From Solirubrobacter ginsenosidimutans (GTDB lineage Bacteria > Actinomycetota > Thermoleophilia > Solirubrobacterales > Solirubrobacteraceae): a stretch of 64,000 bases of DNA. A program made the position numbers and the translations under genes. The stretch covers positions 117,667 to 181,666 of the forward strand of contig NZ_JAPDOD010000013.1 of assembly GCF_027587205.1 (NCBI RefSeq), read 5' to 3'. The notes beneath the pieces were generated by a model. The model was given only the letters and a program-made list of their open reading frames with translations. It was not told the origin of the DNA and searched no databases. Below, piece after piece: positions 53,001-61,550 of this stretch (positions within the stretch are counted from its first letter, which is position 1; every line of letters begins with the position of its first letter).

Positions 53001-54186
53001 AGCCGTTCCCTACACCCACCTCGGCGACGCGCTCGCCACCGACTACTTCCGTGTGCGCGAGCAGTTCACGCCCGAGCAGTGGAAGCACTTCCTCACCACC
53101 CGCCGCTTCGTCGACGAAGAGGTCCTCCCCGTCATCAACGACTACTGGGAGAAGGCCGAGCTGCCCTGGCCGCTGATGCGCCGGCTGGCCGATCTCGGGC
53201 TCTACGGCGAGGACATCGAGGGCTACGGCTCACCCGGGATGTCGCCGCTCGCGCGCGGGCTGGTGACCATGGAGCTCCACCGCGGCGACGGCAGCCTCGG
53301 GACGTTCCTCGGCGTTCAGTCCGGGCTCGCGATGAAGTCGATCGCGATGCACGGCTCGGAGGAGCAGAAGGAGCGCTGGCTGCCGGCCATGGCCCGGCTG
53401 GACGCGATCGGCGCCTTCGCGCTGACCGAGCCCGCGCACGGCTCCGACAGCGTCGCTTTGGAGACGACCGCGCGGCGCGACGGTGACGGCTGGATCCTCG
53501 ACGGCACCAAGCGCTGGATCGGCAACGGCTCGATCGCCGACGTCGTGGTCGTGTGGGCGCGCGACGTCGAGGACGGCAAGGTCAAGGGCTTCCTCGTCGA
53601 GACCGCTCAGGACGGCTACACCGGCGTGACGCTCGGCGGCAAGGGCGCCAGCCGCGCGATCTGGCAGGCGCAGATCACGCTCTCCGGCGCCCGTGGCGAG
53701 TGGCTGCCGGGCACCCGCTCGTTCAAGGATGCGGGCCGCGTCCTCGTCACCACCCGCGCCACGTGCGCGTGGGGCGCGCTCGGGCATGCCGTCGCGGCCT
53801 ACGACGCGGCGCTCACCTACGCCAAGCAGCGCGTGCAGTTCGGCAAGCCGCTGGCCGCCTTCCAGATCGTCCAGGACCGCCTGGTGAAGATGCTCGCCGA
53901 GGTGACCGGCATGCAGCTCTATTGCATGCAGCTCGCGCGGCTGGAGGAAGAGGGCCGGATGACCGACACGATCGCCGGGCTGGCCAAGCTCAACAACACC
54001 CGCAAGGCGCGCGCGGTGATCGCCGAGGCGCGCGACCTGCTCGGCGGCAACGGCGTGCTGCTGGAGAACCACGTCATCCGCCACATGGGCGACATCGAGG
54101 TGATCCACACCTACGAGGGCACCGAGACGATGCAGGCGCTGATCGTCGGCCGCGACATCACGGGCTTCGGCGCGTTCGCGGGCTGA
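52990..54186 (+). CDS. Acyl-CoA dehydrogenase (glutaryl-CoA dehydrogenase-like)
   Basis: This 398-aa flavoenzyme introduces a double bond into acyl-CoA. Visible are FALTEPAHGSDSVALETTA (FAD/substrate segment), KRWIGNGSIADVVVVWAR, the R-x-Q-F-G motif in KQRVQFGKPLAAFQ and the catalytic glutamate in IHTYEGTETMQALIVGR. The YEGT context is nearest to glutaryl-CoA dehydrogenases. It overlaps phaC by 11 bp, so it is part of the PHA operon and may feed beta-oxidation intermediates from or to the polymer. Confidence 0.9.
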   Translation: MSAEAVPYTHLGDALATDYFRVREQFTPEQWKHFLTTRRFVDEEVLPVINDYWEKAELPWPLMRRLADLGLYGEDIEGYGSPGMSPLARGLVTMELHRGDGSLGTFLGVQSGLAMKSIAMHGSEEQKERWLPAMARLDAIGAFALTEPAHGSDSVALETTARRDGDGWILDGTKRWIGNGSIADVVVVWARDVEDGKVKGFLVETAQDGYTGVTLGGKGASRAIWQAQITLSGARGEWLPGTRSFKDAGRVLVTTRATCAWGALGHAVAAYDAALTYAKQRVQFGKPLAAFQIVQDRLVKMLAEVTGMQLYCMQLARLEEEGRMTDTIAGLAKLNNTRKARAVIAEARDLLGGNGVLLENHVIRHMGDIEVIHTYEGTETMQALIVGRDITGFGAFAG

Positions 54187-54682
54187 GCGCCGCGAGCAGT
54201 GTCTCGGGGTCATAGGCCCCGCGGTGCACGACACCGTCGATGAACAGCGTCGGCGTGCCGTTGACCTCGCCCGAGGCCAGCCCACCTTCGACGTCACGCA
54301 CGATGTGCTCGCGCACCGGCTCTCCGGCCCAGTCGAGCGCAAAGCGCGCGACGTCGAGCCCGAGCTCGCTCGCATAGCGGCGCAGGTCGTCGTCCTCGAG
54401 CGCCTTCTGGCGGTGGAAGAGCAACGAGTGCATCTCCCAGAAGCGGCCCTGGAGCGCGGCGGCCTCGGCGGCGATGGCCGCCGAGGCCGCGTGCGGATGG
54501 ATCTCGGTCAGTGGAAAGTGTCGGAACGCGAACCGCACCTCGTCGCCCAGCTGTTGCTCGACGCGCTCGATCGCACGGAACGCCTGCCGCGAGTACGGGC
54601 ACTCGTAGTCGCCGTACTCGACGATCAGCCGGCCACCCGGCGCGCCGCGGACGTGGTCGTGCGACGCGTCGAGCGGCTCCAT
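54158..54682 (-). CDS. DsbA-family thioredoxin-like protein with CPYS active site
   Basis: This 174-aa protein has the DsbA/thioredoxin fold: IVEYGDYECPYSRQAFRAIE, the helical insert HAASAAIAAEAAALQGRFWEMH (key residues His and Trp) and the cis-Pro loop NGTPTLFIDG. The active site is CPYS instead of CPxC, so it cannot form an intramolecular disulfide and probably acts by a monothiol route. There is no signal peptide. It converges with the acyl-CoA dehydrogenase gene (29-bp overlap) and follows the VOC gene by 14 bp on the same strand. Confidence 0.82.
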   Translation of the reverse strand: MEPLDASHDHVRGAPGGRLIVEYGDYECPYSRQAFRAIERVEQQLGDEVRFAFRHFPLTEIHPHAASAAIAAEAAALQGRFWEMHSLLFHRQKALEDDDLRRYASELGLDVARFALDWAGEPVREHIVRDVEGGLASGEVNGTPTLFIDGVVHRGAYDPETLLAALSPRTRRSP

Positions 54683-54696
54683 CGGCACAGGCTCGT

Positions 54697-55203
54697 CTAG
54701 TCCTCGACGCGCCCCGGCAGGCGGGTCGTGATCTCCTGCAGCAGCCACGTGTTCCCGTCCGGATCGCTGAAGCTGGCGAAGGAGCCATAGGTGGCGCGTT
54801 CCGGCGCCGGGCCGCTGACACGCGCCTCGGGATTGAACCGGTCGCCGAGCGCCCCTTCGTGGAAGGTCTCGCTGACGTCGATGCCCTTGGCGATCAGGTC
54901 GGCGCGTGCCGCCTCGAGGTTGTCGACCACCAGATACACGCTCTCGGCCGAGCCGGGCGCGGCGGTCGTGACCTTCGAGCCGAACTGGATCGAGGCCGGC
55001 GATCCGGGCGGGGTCATCTGGACGATCCGGAAGCCGGCATCGTCGGCCACGTCGGCGTCGAGCCGCCACTCGAGCTGCGTGTAGAACGCCTTCGCGCGGT
55101 CCACGTCGGTGACCGGGATGACGACGACCTCGAGTTTCAGAGCGACCCTCGTCCCACCCGCCTTCGAGGTCGTGCCGCTGCTGCTGACGTCCGTCGTGCT
55201 CAT
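54697..55203 (-). CDS. VOC/glyoxalase-family protein
   Basis: This 168-aa protein has one vicinal-oxygen-chelate domain after a ~20-aa Ser/Thr-rich leader. Marks are LEVVVIPVTDVDRAKAFYTQL, VYLVVDNLEAARADLIAKG and SFSDPDGNTWLLQEI with a metal-type Glu near the end. It may be a lyase, dioxygenase or binding protein; the reaction cannot be read from the sequence. It is probably co-transcribed with the DsbA-like gene. Confidence 0.85.
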   Translation of the reverse strand: MSTTDVSSSGTTSKAGGTRVALKLEVVVIPVTDVDRAKAFYTQLEWRLDADVADDAGFRIVQMTPPGSPASIQFGSKVTTAAPGSAESVYLVVDNLEAARADLIAKGIDVSETFHEGALGDRFNPEARVSGPAPERATYGSFASFSDPDGNTWLLQEITTRLPGRVED

Positions 55204-55636
55204 CGCGCGCTCCTAGAGTCGTGTGTCACCGCACAGCCTTTCGCATTCACCGATCGTTTGCGCCCGGGCACTCCCCGGTCAGACCCCTGGTCCCGGCTCA
55301 CCGAGCCGACGATCGTCCGGGGGAACGGCGCGTCAGGAATGTGGGAAACCCGCAGTCCGTCCGCGTCATGCGGCGGATGGAGCACTGGCCGAGCGGACGT
55401 ACGGTGCGTTCATGCCGGACCCCACACCTGCTCATCGCGGGCGGAGGACCCGCCGCGCTGGAGGCGGCGCTCGCCGTGAAGCCTGCGCCACGCCGCGCAC
55501 GATCGCGGACTCGCGACCGACGATGCGCCCTGGTGGCCGCCGCACAAGATCGCCGGCGCGAGCTCGCCCCCTACCTCACCGCCCACTCCGAGCTCCGGCT
55601 GGAGCCCGCCCAATCCACCGTCGTGAAGGTGTAGCC
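55204..55636. other. 433-bp stretch without an intact gene
   Basis: This gap lies between the divergent VOC gene and the flavoprotein gene. It holds a short hairpin (CGGCTC-N3-GAGCCG, 55294-55308) and the decayed flavoprotein fragment described at 55368-55634. No other gene is convincing. Confidence 0.5.
55368..55634 (+). pseudogene. Remnant of an FAD/NAD(P)-dependent oxidoreductase N-terminus
   Basis: An 88-codon frame contains PHLLIAGGGPAALEAALAV, a clear dinucleotide-binding start that parallels LRVLVAGGGVAAIETVLAL of the intact flavoprotein 250 bp downstream. After that motif the frame becomes Arg-rich and loses similarity, and it stops 2 bp before the intact gene. I read it as the decayed 5' end of a duplicated or replaced paralogue. 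It could also be a short expressed ORF, but that is less likely. Confidence 0.45.
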
Positions 55637-56794
55637 ATGCCCGCGTCCGTTCCCCCGCTCCGCGTCCTCGTCGCCGGCGGCGGCGTCGCCGCCATCGAGA
55701 CGGTGCTCGCGCTGCACGCCCTGGCGGGCGACCGCGTCGCGATCGAACTGCTCGCGCCGGGCGACGAATACGTCGAGCGGCCGTTTTCGGTGCGCTCCCC
55801 CTTCAGCGGCGAGGCGGAACCGCGGGTGACGCTCGAGGGCCTCGTCGCGCTCGGCGTGGTTCACCACCACGGAGCGCTCGCGGCGGTCGAGGCCGAGCGA
55901 CGCGAGGTGCGCACGACCAACGGCGGCCGGCTCGGCTACGACCGGCTGGTCGTCGCCCCGGGCGCTCATGCCATCGACGGCGTGCCGGGCTCGGTCACCT
56001 TTCGCGGCCCGATCAGCTCGGGCCTGGTCGAAGGCGCGATCCGCCGCGCCGAGCACAGCCTCGTGTTCGTCGCCCCGGCGGAAGCCGGCTGGATCCTGCC
56101 GCTCTACGAGCTCGCCCTGATGACCGCGCACGAGTTCCCCGACGGACCTGACATCCGGATCGTCACCCACGAGCCGCGCCCGCTCGACGTGTTCGGGCCC
56201 ATCGCGTCCGATGCCGTGGCGCGACTGCTCGAGCGCGCGGGCATCGAGTTCATCGGCCGCGCGCGGGCGGTCGAGTACGTCGGGAACGCATTGGTCATCG
56301 GCGAGGGCGACGTGATCGTGGCCGACGCGGTCGTGTCGCTGCCGAGGCTCACGGGACCGCGCATCGAAGGGATGCCGGCCGACGCGAACGGCTTCATCCC
56401 GATCAACGCCAACGCGCGAGTCGTCGGGATGTCCCACGTGTTCGCCGCCGGCGACGCGACCACCGAGCCGATCAAGCAGGGCGGGCTCGCGACCCAGCAG
56501 GCCGACGCGGCCGCGGAGATGATCGCCGCCGAGGCCGGCGCGGTGCTGATCCCGCGACCGTACCGGCGCATCCTGCGCGGCGTCGTCCTGACCGGCGAAC
56601 GGCCGCTGTATCTGCGCCGCGACCTCGACGAGGCGCAGGAGATCATCCGCCCCCTGCGCGGCGTGCCGCCGGGAGTGTCGAGAACTCAGCTGTGGTGGCC
56701 CGAGGGCAAGATCGCCGGTCGCTATCTCACGAGCTTCGTCGCCTCGGGTGGGCACCTCGGCGCCCCGCTCTCCGACCGGCCGGCGGTGCCATGA
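55637..56794 (+). CDS. FAD-dependent oxidoreductase, SQR/NDH-2-like
   Basis: This 385-aa flavoprotein resembles sulfide:quinone reductases and type II NADH dehydrogenases. Seen are VLVAGGGVAAIETVLALHAL (FAD), YDRLVVAPGAHAIDGVPG, DAVVSLPRLTGPRI and the second FAD segment VFAAGDATTEPIKQGGLATQQ. I do not see the redox Cys pair of true sulfide:quinone reductases, so the donor is uncertain. GAAGGTG precedes the ATG. A universal stress protein gene follows after 37 bp. Confidence 0.82.
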   Translation: MPASVPPLRVLVAGGGVAAIETVLALHALAGDRVAIELLAPGDEYVERPFSVRSPFSGEAEPRVTLEGLVALGVVHHHGALAAVEAERREVRTTNGGRLGYDRLVVAPGAHAIDGVPGSVTFRGPISSGLVEGAIRRAEHSLVFVAPAEAGWILPLYELALMTAHEFPDGPDIRIVTHEPRPLDVFGPIASDAVARLLERAGIEFIGRARAVEYVGNALVIGEGDVIVADAVVSLPRLTGPRIEGMPADANGFIPINANARVVGMSHVFAAGDATTEPIKQGGLATQQADAAAEMIAAEAGAVLIPRPYRRILRGVVLTGERPLYLRRDLDEAQEIIRPLRGVPPGVSRTQLWWPEGKIAGRYLTSFVASGGHLGAPLSDRPAVP

Positions 56795-56831
56795 GCGAAT
56801 CGCCATTCATCCCCCACCGCAAGGAGCCATC

Positions 56832-57755
56832 GTGAGCACCATCCTCATCGGCGTCGAGTCCTCGGAGCGATCCGAGGACGCGATCGCCTTCGGGCGCCGG
56901 CTCGCCGACGTCGCCGGCGCGTACGTCATCGTCGCCAACGCCTACCCGTACTCGGATCTGCCGAGCCGGGCGTCGAACGCGTCCTACCGCGAGGCGCTGC
57001 GCGAGGAAGCGCTCGAGACCGTGGGCCAGATGCGTGATCGGCTCGAGCCGATCAGTGGCGACCGGACGATGATCCGGATCATCGCCGACCCTTCACCGGC
57101 GAAGGCCCTGCACCGCGTCGCGCACGCCGAGCAGGCCTCGCTCGTGATCGTCGGGTCATCGCACACCGGTCGGGCCGGTCGCGTCCTGCCCGGTTCCACC
57201 GGCGAACGCCTGCTGCACGGCTCCCCGTGCGCCGTCGCCATCGTGCCCCGGGACTATCGAACGCACGCCGATCAGCCGATCCGCCGCATCGGCGTCGCCT
57301 ACAACAACACCGAAGAGGCGCGCGCGGCCGTCGCGGCCGCGGTGCCGTTGGCGCGCGCGCTCGGAGCCGAGCTCGAGATCATCGGCATCGCCTCGACCGA
57401 GTACCTCACGTCCCCTGCTCTGATGGGCGCCGCGGACATCGCCACGCTGCGCAGTGACATCGAGCGTCACGTCCAGGAGGCGCTCGACGAGGTCGCCGGG
57501 AACGTCGCCGCGGACATCGTCACGCACACGCGCCGCGCGACCGGGGATGCCGAGGGGCTGCTGACCGCGCAGACCCAGACGCTCGACCTGCTGGTGATGG
57601 GGTCCCGCGGATACGGGCCGCTGCACGCGGTGATCACGGGCGGCGTCAGCGGTCGCCTGGTCCGCACGTCGCATTGCCCGGTGATCGTGATCCCGCGCGG
57701 CGTCGAGGCGCCGTTCGAGACGCTCTTCGGCCCGGCCACCGCCACGACCGCCTGA
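56832..57755 (+). CDS. Universal stress protein, two UspA domains
   Basis: This 307-aa protein has tandem UspA domains. Domain 1 runs from TILIGVESSERSEDA to VIVGSSHTGRAGRVLPGSTG; domain 2 runs from RIGVAYNNTEEARAA to LVMGSRGYGPLHAVITGGVSG and HCPVIVIP. Both ends carry the ATP-binding G-x2-G-x9-G pattern. GTG at 56832 follows AAGGAGCC. Such tandem proteins are typical of stress and dormancy regulons in actinobacteria. Confidence 0.9.
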   Translation: MSTILIGVESSERSEDAIAFGRRLADVAGAYVIVANAYPYSDLPSRASNASYREALREEALETVGQMRDRLEPISGDRTMIRIIADPSPAKALHRVAHAEQASLVIVGSSHTGRAGRVLPGSTGERLLHGSPCAVAIVPRDYRTHADQPIRRIGVAYNNTEEARAAVAAAVPLARALGAELEIIGIASTEYLTSPALMGAADIATLRSDIERHVQEALDEVAGNVAADIVTHTRRATGDAEGLLTAQTQTLDLLVMGSRGYGPLHAVITGGVSGRLVRTSHCPVIVIPRGVEAPFETLFGPATATTA

Positions 57756-57798
57756 GCGTCCGCGGCTCGATTTCGGGCGGCGCGCCCAGCAATTGGCG

Positions 57799-58719
57799 TC
57801 ACGCGTGCGCCACGGCGTCGCCGGCGACTCCCCGCTTGGATTCCGCGTGGGCGCCACGGGGGACGATCACCACCGGGCAGGCGGCGCGGTCGATCAGCGG
57901 TGACGACACGCCGCCCAGCAGCGCGCGCCGGAACGGGCCGAAGCGCCGCGAGCCGATCACGAGCACGTCGAGGTCGTGCGAGGCCCGTTCGAGGCATTCG
58001 ACCGGGTCGCCTTCGACGACCACGATCTCCGGCGTCACCGCCGGCGCGACGGCGGCGACGGCCTCGCGGGCGACGCGGTGTCCGGCATCGAGTTGGTCGT
58101 GCCGCCAGCGTTCCCGGCTGGCCTCCGCCTCGGCGTACATCGGGTGGAGCGGCGCGGCGACGTGCACGGCAGTGACCAGCTTCAACGGCGCGCGGGCCCA
58201 GTCCGCGAGACTCGCGGCGAGCGCCAGCGCGTCGCGCGACTCATCGGAGTCGCTCACGCCGACGCCGAACGTCAGCGGGACGTCCGGCGGCTGTGGGCGC
58301 CAGTCGTGCGGCGCCACGGCGACGGCGCATGGCGCCCCGTGAGCGACCGCGCGGGCCGTCGAGCCGCTGAGCAGGCGTCCGAGCGGGCCGTGCCGGTTGG
58401 AACCGAGCACGATCATCTGCGCCTCCTCGAGGCCGGCGAGCTCGACGAGCCCGTGGGCCGGGCTGTTGGACATCATGGTCTCGCACGTCCATGGGACGAG
58501 GTCGCCGAGACGGCGCGAGGCCTCTTGCAGCCAAGCCGCGGCGTCGCGCTTCGGCGGCCAGATGACATCGGAGAACGCGCCGGACTGGTGTCCGCAGACG
58601 GCGGCGAGCAGCAGCGGCGAGCCGGCGAGCACCGCGAAGGCCTCAGCCAGGGCCAGCGCTTCGAGTCCGGAGGCGGTGCCATCGATCCCGACGAGCACCG
58701 GACGAGGCGATTCGGTCAT
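57799..58719 (-). CDS. Universal stress protein, two UspA domains
   Basis: This 306-aa protein is a second tandem UspA protein, convergent with the first. Domain 1 begins PVLVGIDGTASGLEAL and ends IVLGSNRHGPLGRLLSGSTA; domain 2 begins FGVGVSDSDESRDALA and ends LVIGSRRFGPFRRALLGGVSS and ACPVVIVPRGA. ATG at 58719 (MTESPRP) is preferred over an upstream start at 58845 that would cover the divergent promoter. It is divergent from the carbamoyltransferase gene. Confidence 0.9.
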   Translation of the reverse strand: MTESPRPVLVGIDGTASGLEALALAEAFAVLAGSPLLLAAVCGHQSGAFSDVIWPPKRDAAAWLQEASRRLGDLVPWTCETMMSNSPAHGLVELAGLEEAQMIVLGSNRHGPLGRLLSGSTARAVAHGAPCAVAVAPHDWRPQPPDVPLTFGVGVSDSDESRDALALAASLADWARAPLKLVTAVHVAAPLHPMYAEAEASRERWRHDQLDAGHRVAREAVAAVAPAVTPEIVVVEGDPVECLERASHDLDVLVIGSRRFGPFRRALLGGVSSPLIDRAACPVVIVPRGAHAESKRGVAGDAVAHA

Positions 58720-58879
58720 GGCCGGAAGGTCGCAGCGCCAACACCCGCCCACATCCGCAGAGGTCCGCCGCAGCGAACGTAGTTCTCCGCGGGATCGAGC
58801 GGACTCGGCCCGATGGCGGCGGCGCCGAGGCGCGACAGCATCCAATCACCACCCGTCCAGTCGAGCGAGAGGAGCTCCC

Positions 58880-59810
58880 ATGACGGCCCTGCGGACCCCC
58901 GTGGTCCGGCACGTCCTCCGCGTCGCCGACCTCGATGCGCGCCAGTTCGCCGCGCTGCTCGATCTCGCCGCCGCGATGAAACGGCACCCGCTGGCGTGGC
59001 ACGACGCGCTCAAAGGCCGCGCCGTGGCGTGCTACTTCGCGAAGCCCTCGACACGCGCGCGGGTGTCCTTCGAAGTGGCGATCAATCGCCTCGGAGGGCT
59101 GCCGGTGATGCTGCGGCCCGACGAGCTCCAGGTCGGCCGCGGCGAGCCGCTCGCCGACACCGCCCGCGTGCTCTCGTCCTACTGCGAGGCGCTCGTCATC
59201 CGCACGTCCGCCCAGCGCGAGGTGCGCGAGCTCGCAGAGCACTCGAGCGTGCCGGTCATCAACGCGCTGACCGACGACCACGATCCCTGCCAGGCGCTCG
59301 CCGACTGCCTGACCCTGCTCGAGCACTTCGGCGGCCTCGACGGGCTGACGCTGGCCTACGTCGGCGACGGCAACAGCGTCGCCCACTCGCTGATCGAGGC
59401 CGCGCCGCTGACCGGCATGAACCTGCGCCTCGCGACGCCTCCCGGCTGCCTGCCCGACCCGTCGATACCTCGCCGCCGCCGGGCGATCGGTCCGGATCCT
59501 CGAGACACCGGAGGAGGCCGTCGCCGGCGCGCACGCGATCTACACCGACGTGTGGGTCTCGATGGGCAAGGAGGCCGGCGGCGAGCACCACCGGGCGCAG
59601 CTCGAGGGCTACCGCGTCACGCCGGCGCTGATGGCGCTCGCGCGCCACGACGCCGTCTTCCTGCACTGCCTCCCCGCGCACCGCGGCGAGGAGGTCGACA
59701 GCGCCGTGATCGACGGCTCGGCGTCGCTGGTGTGGACACAGGCGGCGAACCGGCTGCCCGCCGAGCAGGCGCTGCTGTCGGCACTCATCACCGGAGATTG
59801 GGAGGTCTGA
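58880..59810 (+). pseudogene. argF: Ornithine carbamoyltransferase gene with a frameshift
   Basis: The two parts together match a full-length ornithine carbamoyltransferase (~309 aa), which makes citrulline from ornithine and carbamoyl phosphate. The first frame (58880-59462) has the carbamoyl-phosphate loop KPSTRARVSFE and DDHDPCQALADCLT. The second (59463-59810) has RYLAAAGRSVRILETPEEAV, VWVSMGKEAGGEH and HCLPAHRGEEVDSAVIDG. The join needs one base to be skipped near 59462. It may be a real mutation, a sequencing error or a +1 shift. HPCQ is altered to DPCQ, with a His just before it. ATG 58880 has GAGAGGAG upstream. Confidence 0.8.
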
Positions 59811-59813
59811 GTC

Positions 59814-59852
59814 ATGTTCGTCGTCATCGCCCTGAGCGGGGTCGTGGCATGA
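59814..59852 (+). CDS. 12-codon mini-ORF with strong ribosome site
   Basis: ATG at 59814 encodes [12 protein letters not shown] and its stop overlaps the next gene's ATG (ATGA). GGGAGGT at 59800-59806 is well placed for it, whereas the kinase start itself has no good site. It may serve to bring ribosomes to the kinase start by coupling. The peptide itself may have no function. Confidence 0.35.
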   Translation: MFVVIALSGVVA

Positions 59853-61432
59853 CCGCCCCGGCCGCCACTCGCCGCCTTCCGGACGCGCTCTTTGACCCGG
59901 CGGCGTTCCCGCACGGCCCCGCGTCCGTCGAGCTGCGCGAGACGCACATCTCGTGGGTCTTCCTCGCCGGCAGCAAGGTCTACAAGGTCAAGAAGCCGGT
60001 GCGGTTCCCGTTCTTGGACTACTCGACGCTGGAGCGCCGGCGAGCGCTCTGCCACGCGGAACTCGAGCTCGGCGCCCGCTTCGCGCCGTCGCTGTACAAC
60101 GGCGTCGTGGCGCTGGTGCCCGATGGGCCAGACGGCCTGCGCGTCGCGCCCGAGCACGACGCGCGCGCCGTCGAGTACGCCGTCGTCATGGGTCGCTACG
60201 ACGAGTCGGCGACCCTTCGCGCCCAGCTCGCCGAGCGGCGGGTCCCGGCCGCGGACGCTCGCGCGGTCGGCGCCACGGTGGCCCGTCTCCACCAGCGTTC
60301 GCCGGTGGTGTACGCCGACGGCACGCCTCGCCTCGCGGCGGTGATCGAAGAGACCGTGGCCACGCTCACCGAGGCGGGCGCCCCGGCACGCCGGGTCGAG
60401 GAGCTTGCGCGCTTCTGCCGGTCGGCGCTGATCGCGTTCGGACCCGAGCTCGACGAGCGGTCGCGGCTCGGGCACGTGCGCGACGGTCACGGGGACCTAC
60501 GCGCCGAGCATGTCCTGCTCGGCAAGCCGGTCCAGACGGTGGATGCGATCGAGTTCGACCCCGAACTGCGGATCGCCGACGTCGGCTACGACCTCGCCTT
60601 CCTGCTCATGGACGTCGCCCGTACCGACGACGACCTCGCGCGAGCGCTCGTGCGCGGCTACCGCGCCGCGGGCGGCGATCCGGGCTCGGATCGGCTGCTG
60701 GCGTTCTTCAGCGCCGTGCGGGCGCTCGTCCGCGCGAAGGTCGACCTCCTGCGCGCCGCGCAGTTGACCGGCGCGGCGGAGCAGGCCCGGACCGCCCGTG
60801 GGCTGGCGCTGCTGGATCTCGCCGATCGCTTCGCCTGGCGGGTGCGGCTCCCGCGCCTGGTGTGCGTCGCCGGGCCCGCTGCCAGCGGCAAGTCGACCGT
60901 CGCCGAGGCGCTGGCGACGCGAGCGGGACGCCCGGTGATCTCATCGGATCGGATCCGCAAGCTGCAGGCCGGCATCGACCCGTACGAGAAGGCGCCTCCG
61001 AGCGCGTACGGCGACATTCAGAGCCGCGCGGTGTACGCCGAGCTCGCCCAACGCGCGGCGATCGCGCTTCGCGAGAGCGGCGGCGCGATCGTCGATGCGA
61101 CGTTCCGCCGCAGAGCCGACTCGGACGCCTTCGCCGCGACCACGCCGCTCGCGGCCTCGGCGGGCTGGATCGTCTGTGAGGCGCCGCCCGCGGTGCTGCT
61201 CGAACGGGCGCGCCGGCGCGCGCTGAGCGATTCCGTCTCCGACGCCGGGCCGAACATCGTGGCGGCCGAGCTGACGGTGCACCACGGGCACGTCATCACA
61301 CCCACCGCGCCGCTCGCCCGGTTGGACACGACCCGGCCTGTCCCGGAGCTGCTCGCCGACCTCGCGCGCTCGCTGGATGAGCGCATGGCAGCAGAGGACC
61401 ATCACCAGTCCTCCGCCGAGGCGGGTCGATAG
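59849..61432 (+). CDS. Two-domain kinase: phosphotransferase-like N-terminus and P-loop ATPase C-terminus
   Basis: This 527-aa protein has an aminoglycoside-phosphotransferase-like N-terminal part (COG2187 type). Marks are [20 protein letters not shown] (the nucleotide Lys), [14 protein letters not shown] (catalytic loop) and [20 protein letters not shown] (metal Asp). The C-terminal ~170 aa form a P-loop kinase ([19 protein letters not shown], then ISSDRIRK and [13 protein letters not shown]). Such fusions occur in stress/dormancy loci. The substrate is unknown. It is coupled to a 12-codon ORF and followed at once by a LuxR remnant. Confidence 0.82.
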   Translation: MTAPAATRRLPDALFDPAAFPHGPASVELRETHISWVFLAGSKVYKVKKPVRFPFLDYSTLERRRALCHAELELGARFAPSLYNGVVALVPDGPDGLRVAPEHDARAVEYAVVMGRYDESATLRAQLAERRVPAADARAVGATVARLHQRSPVVYADGTPRLAAVIEETVATLTEAGAPARRVEELARFCRSALIAFGPELDERSRLGHVRDGHGDLRAEHVLLGKPVQTVDAIEFDPELRIADVGYDLAFLLMDVARTDDDLARALVRGYRAAGGDPGSDRLLAFFSAVRALVRAKVDLLRAAQLTGAAEQARTARGLALLDLADRFAWRVRLPRLVCVAGPAASGKSTVAEALATRAGRPVISSDRIRKLQAGIDPYEKAPPSAYGDIQSRAVYAELAQRAAIALRESGGAIVDATFRRRADSDAFAATTPLAASAGWIVCEAPPAVLLERARRRALSDSVSDAGPNIVAAELTVHHGHVITPTAPLARLDTTRPVPELLADLARSLDERMAAEDHHQSSAEAGR

Positions 61433-61546
61433 TTGTCGACGCGGACGGTCGAGACCCACCGCGCCCATATCCAGCAGAAGCTCCACCGCACTTCTCGCGC
61501 AGAGCTCGTTCGTTACACGCTCGACCGCGGTCTCCTGGAGACTTGA
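61433..61546 (+). pseudogene. C-terminal remnant of a LuxR/NarL-type regulator
   Basis: The 37 codons from 61433 to the TGA at 61544-61546 read [17 protein letters not shown], and after three more residues [17 protein letters not shown]. This is the recognition helix and C-terminal end of a LuxR-type DNA-binding domain, as in NarL/DevR response regulators. Nothing upstream in this frame encodes the rest; it is the kinase C-terminus and its TAG. The remainder of the regulator was evidently deleted, joining the kinase gene to this stub. The phosphoketolase ATG follows 4 bases later. Confidence 0.75.
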
Positions 61547-61550
61547 GGCC

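Noticed and set aside
55204..55400. DosR-type box upstream of the flavoprotein/UspA genes
   Set aside because: GGTCCC-like words are present but the 20-bp dyad is not formed.
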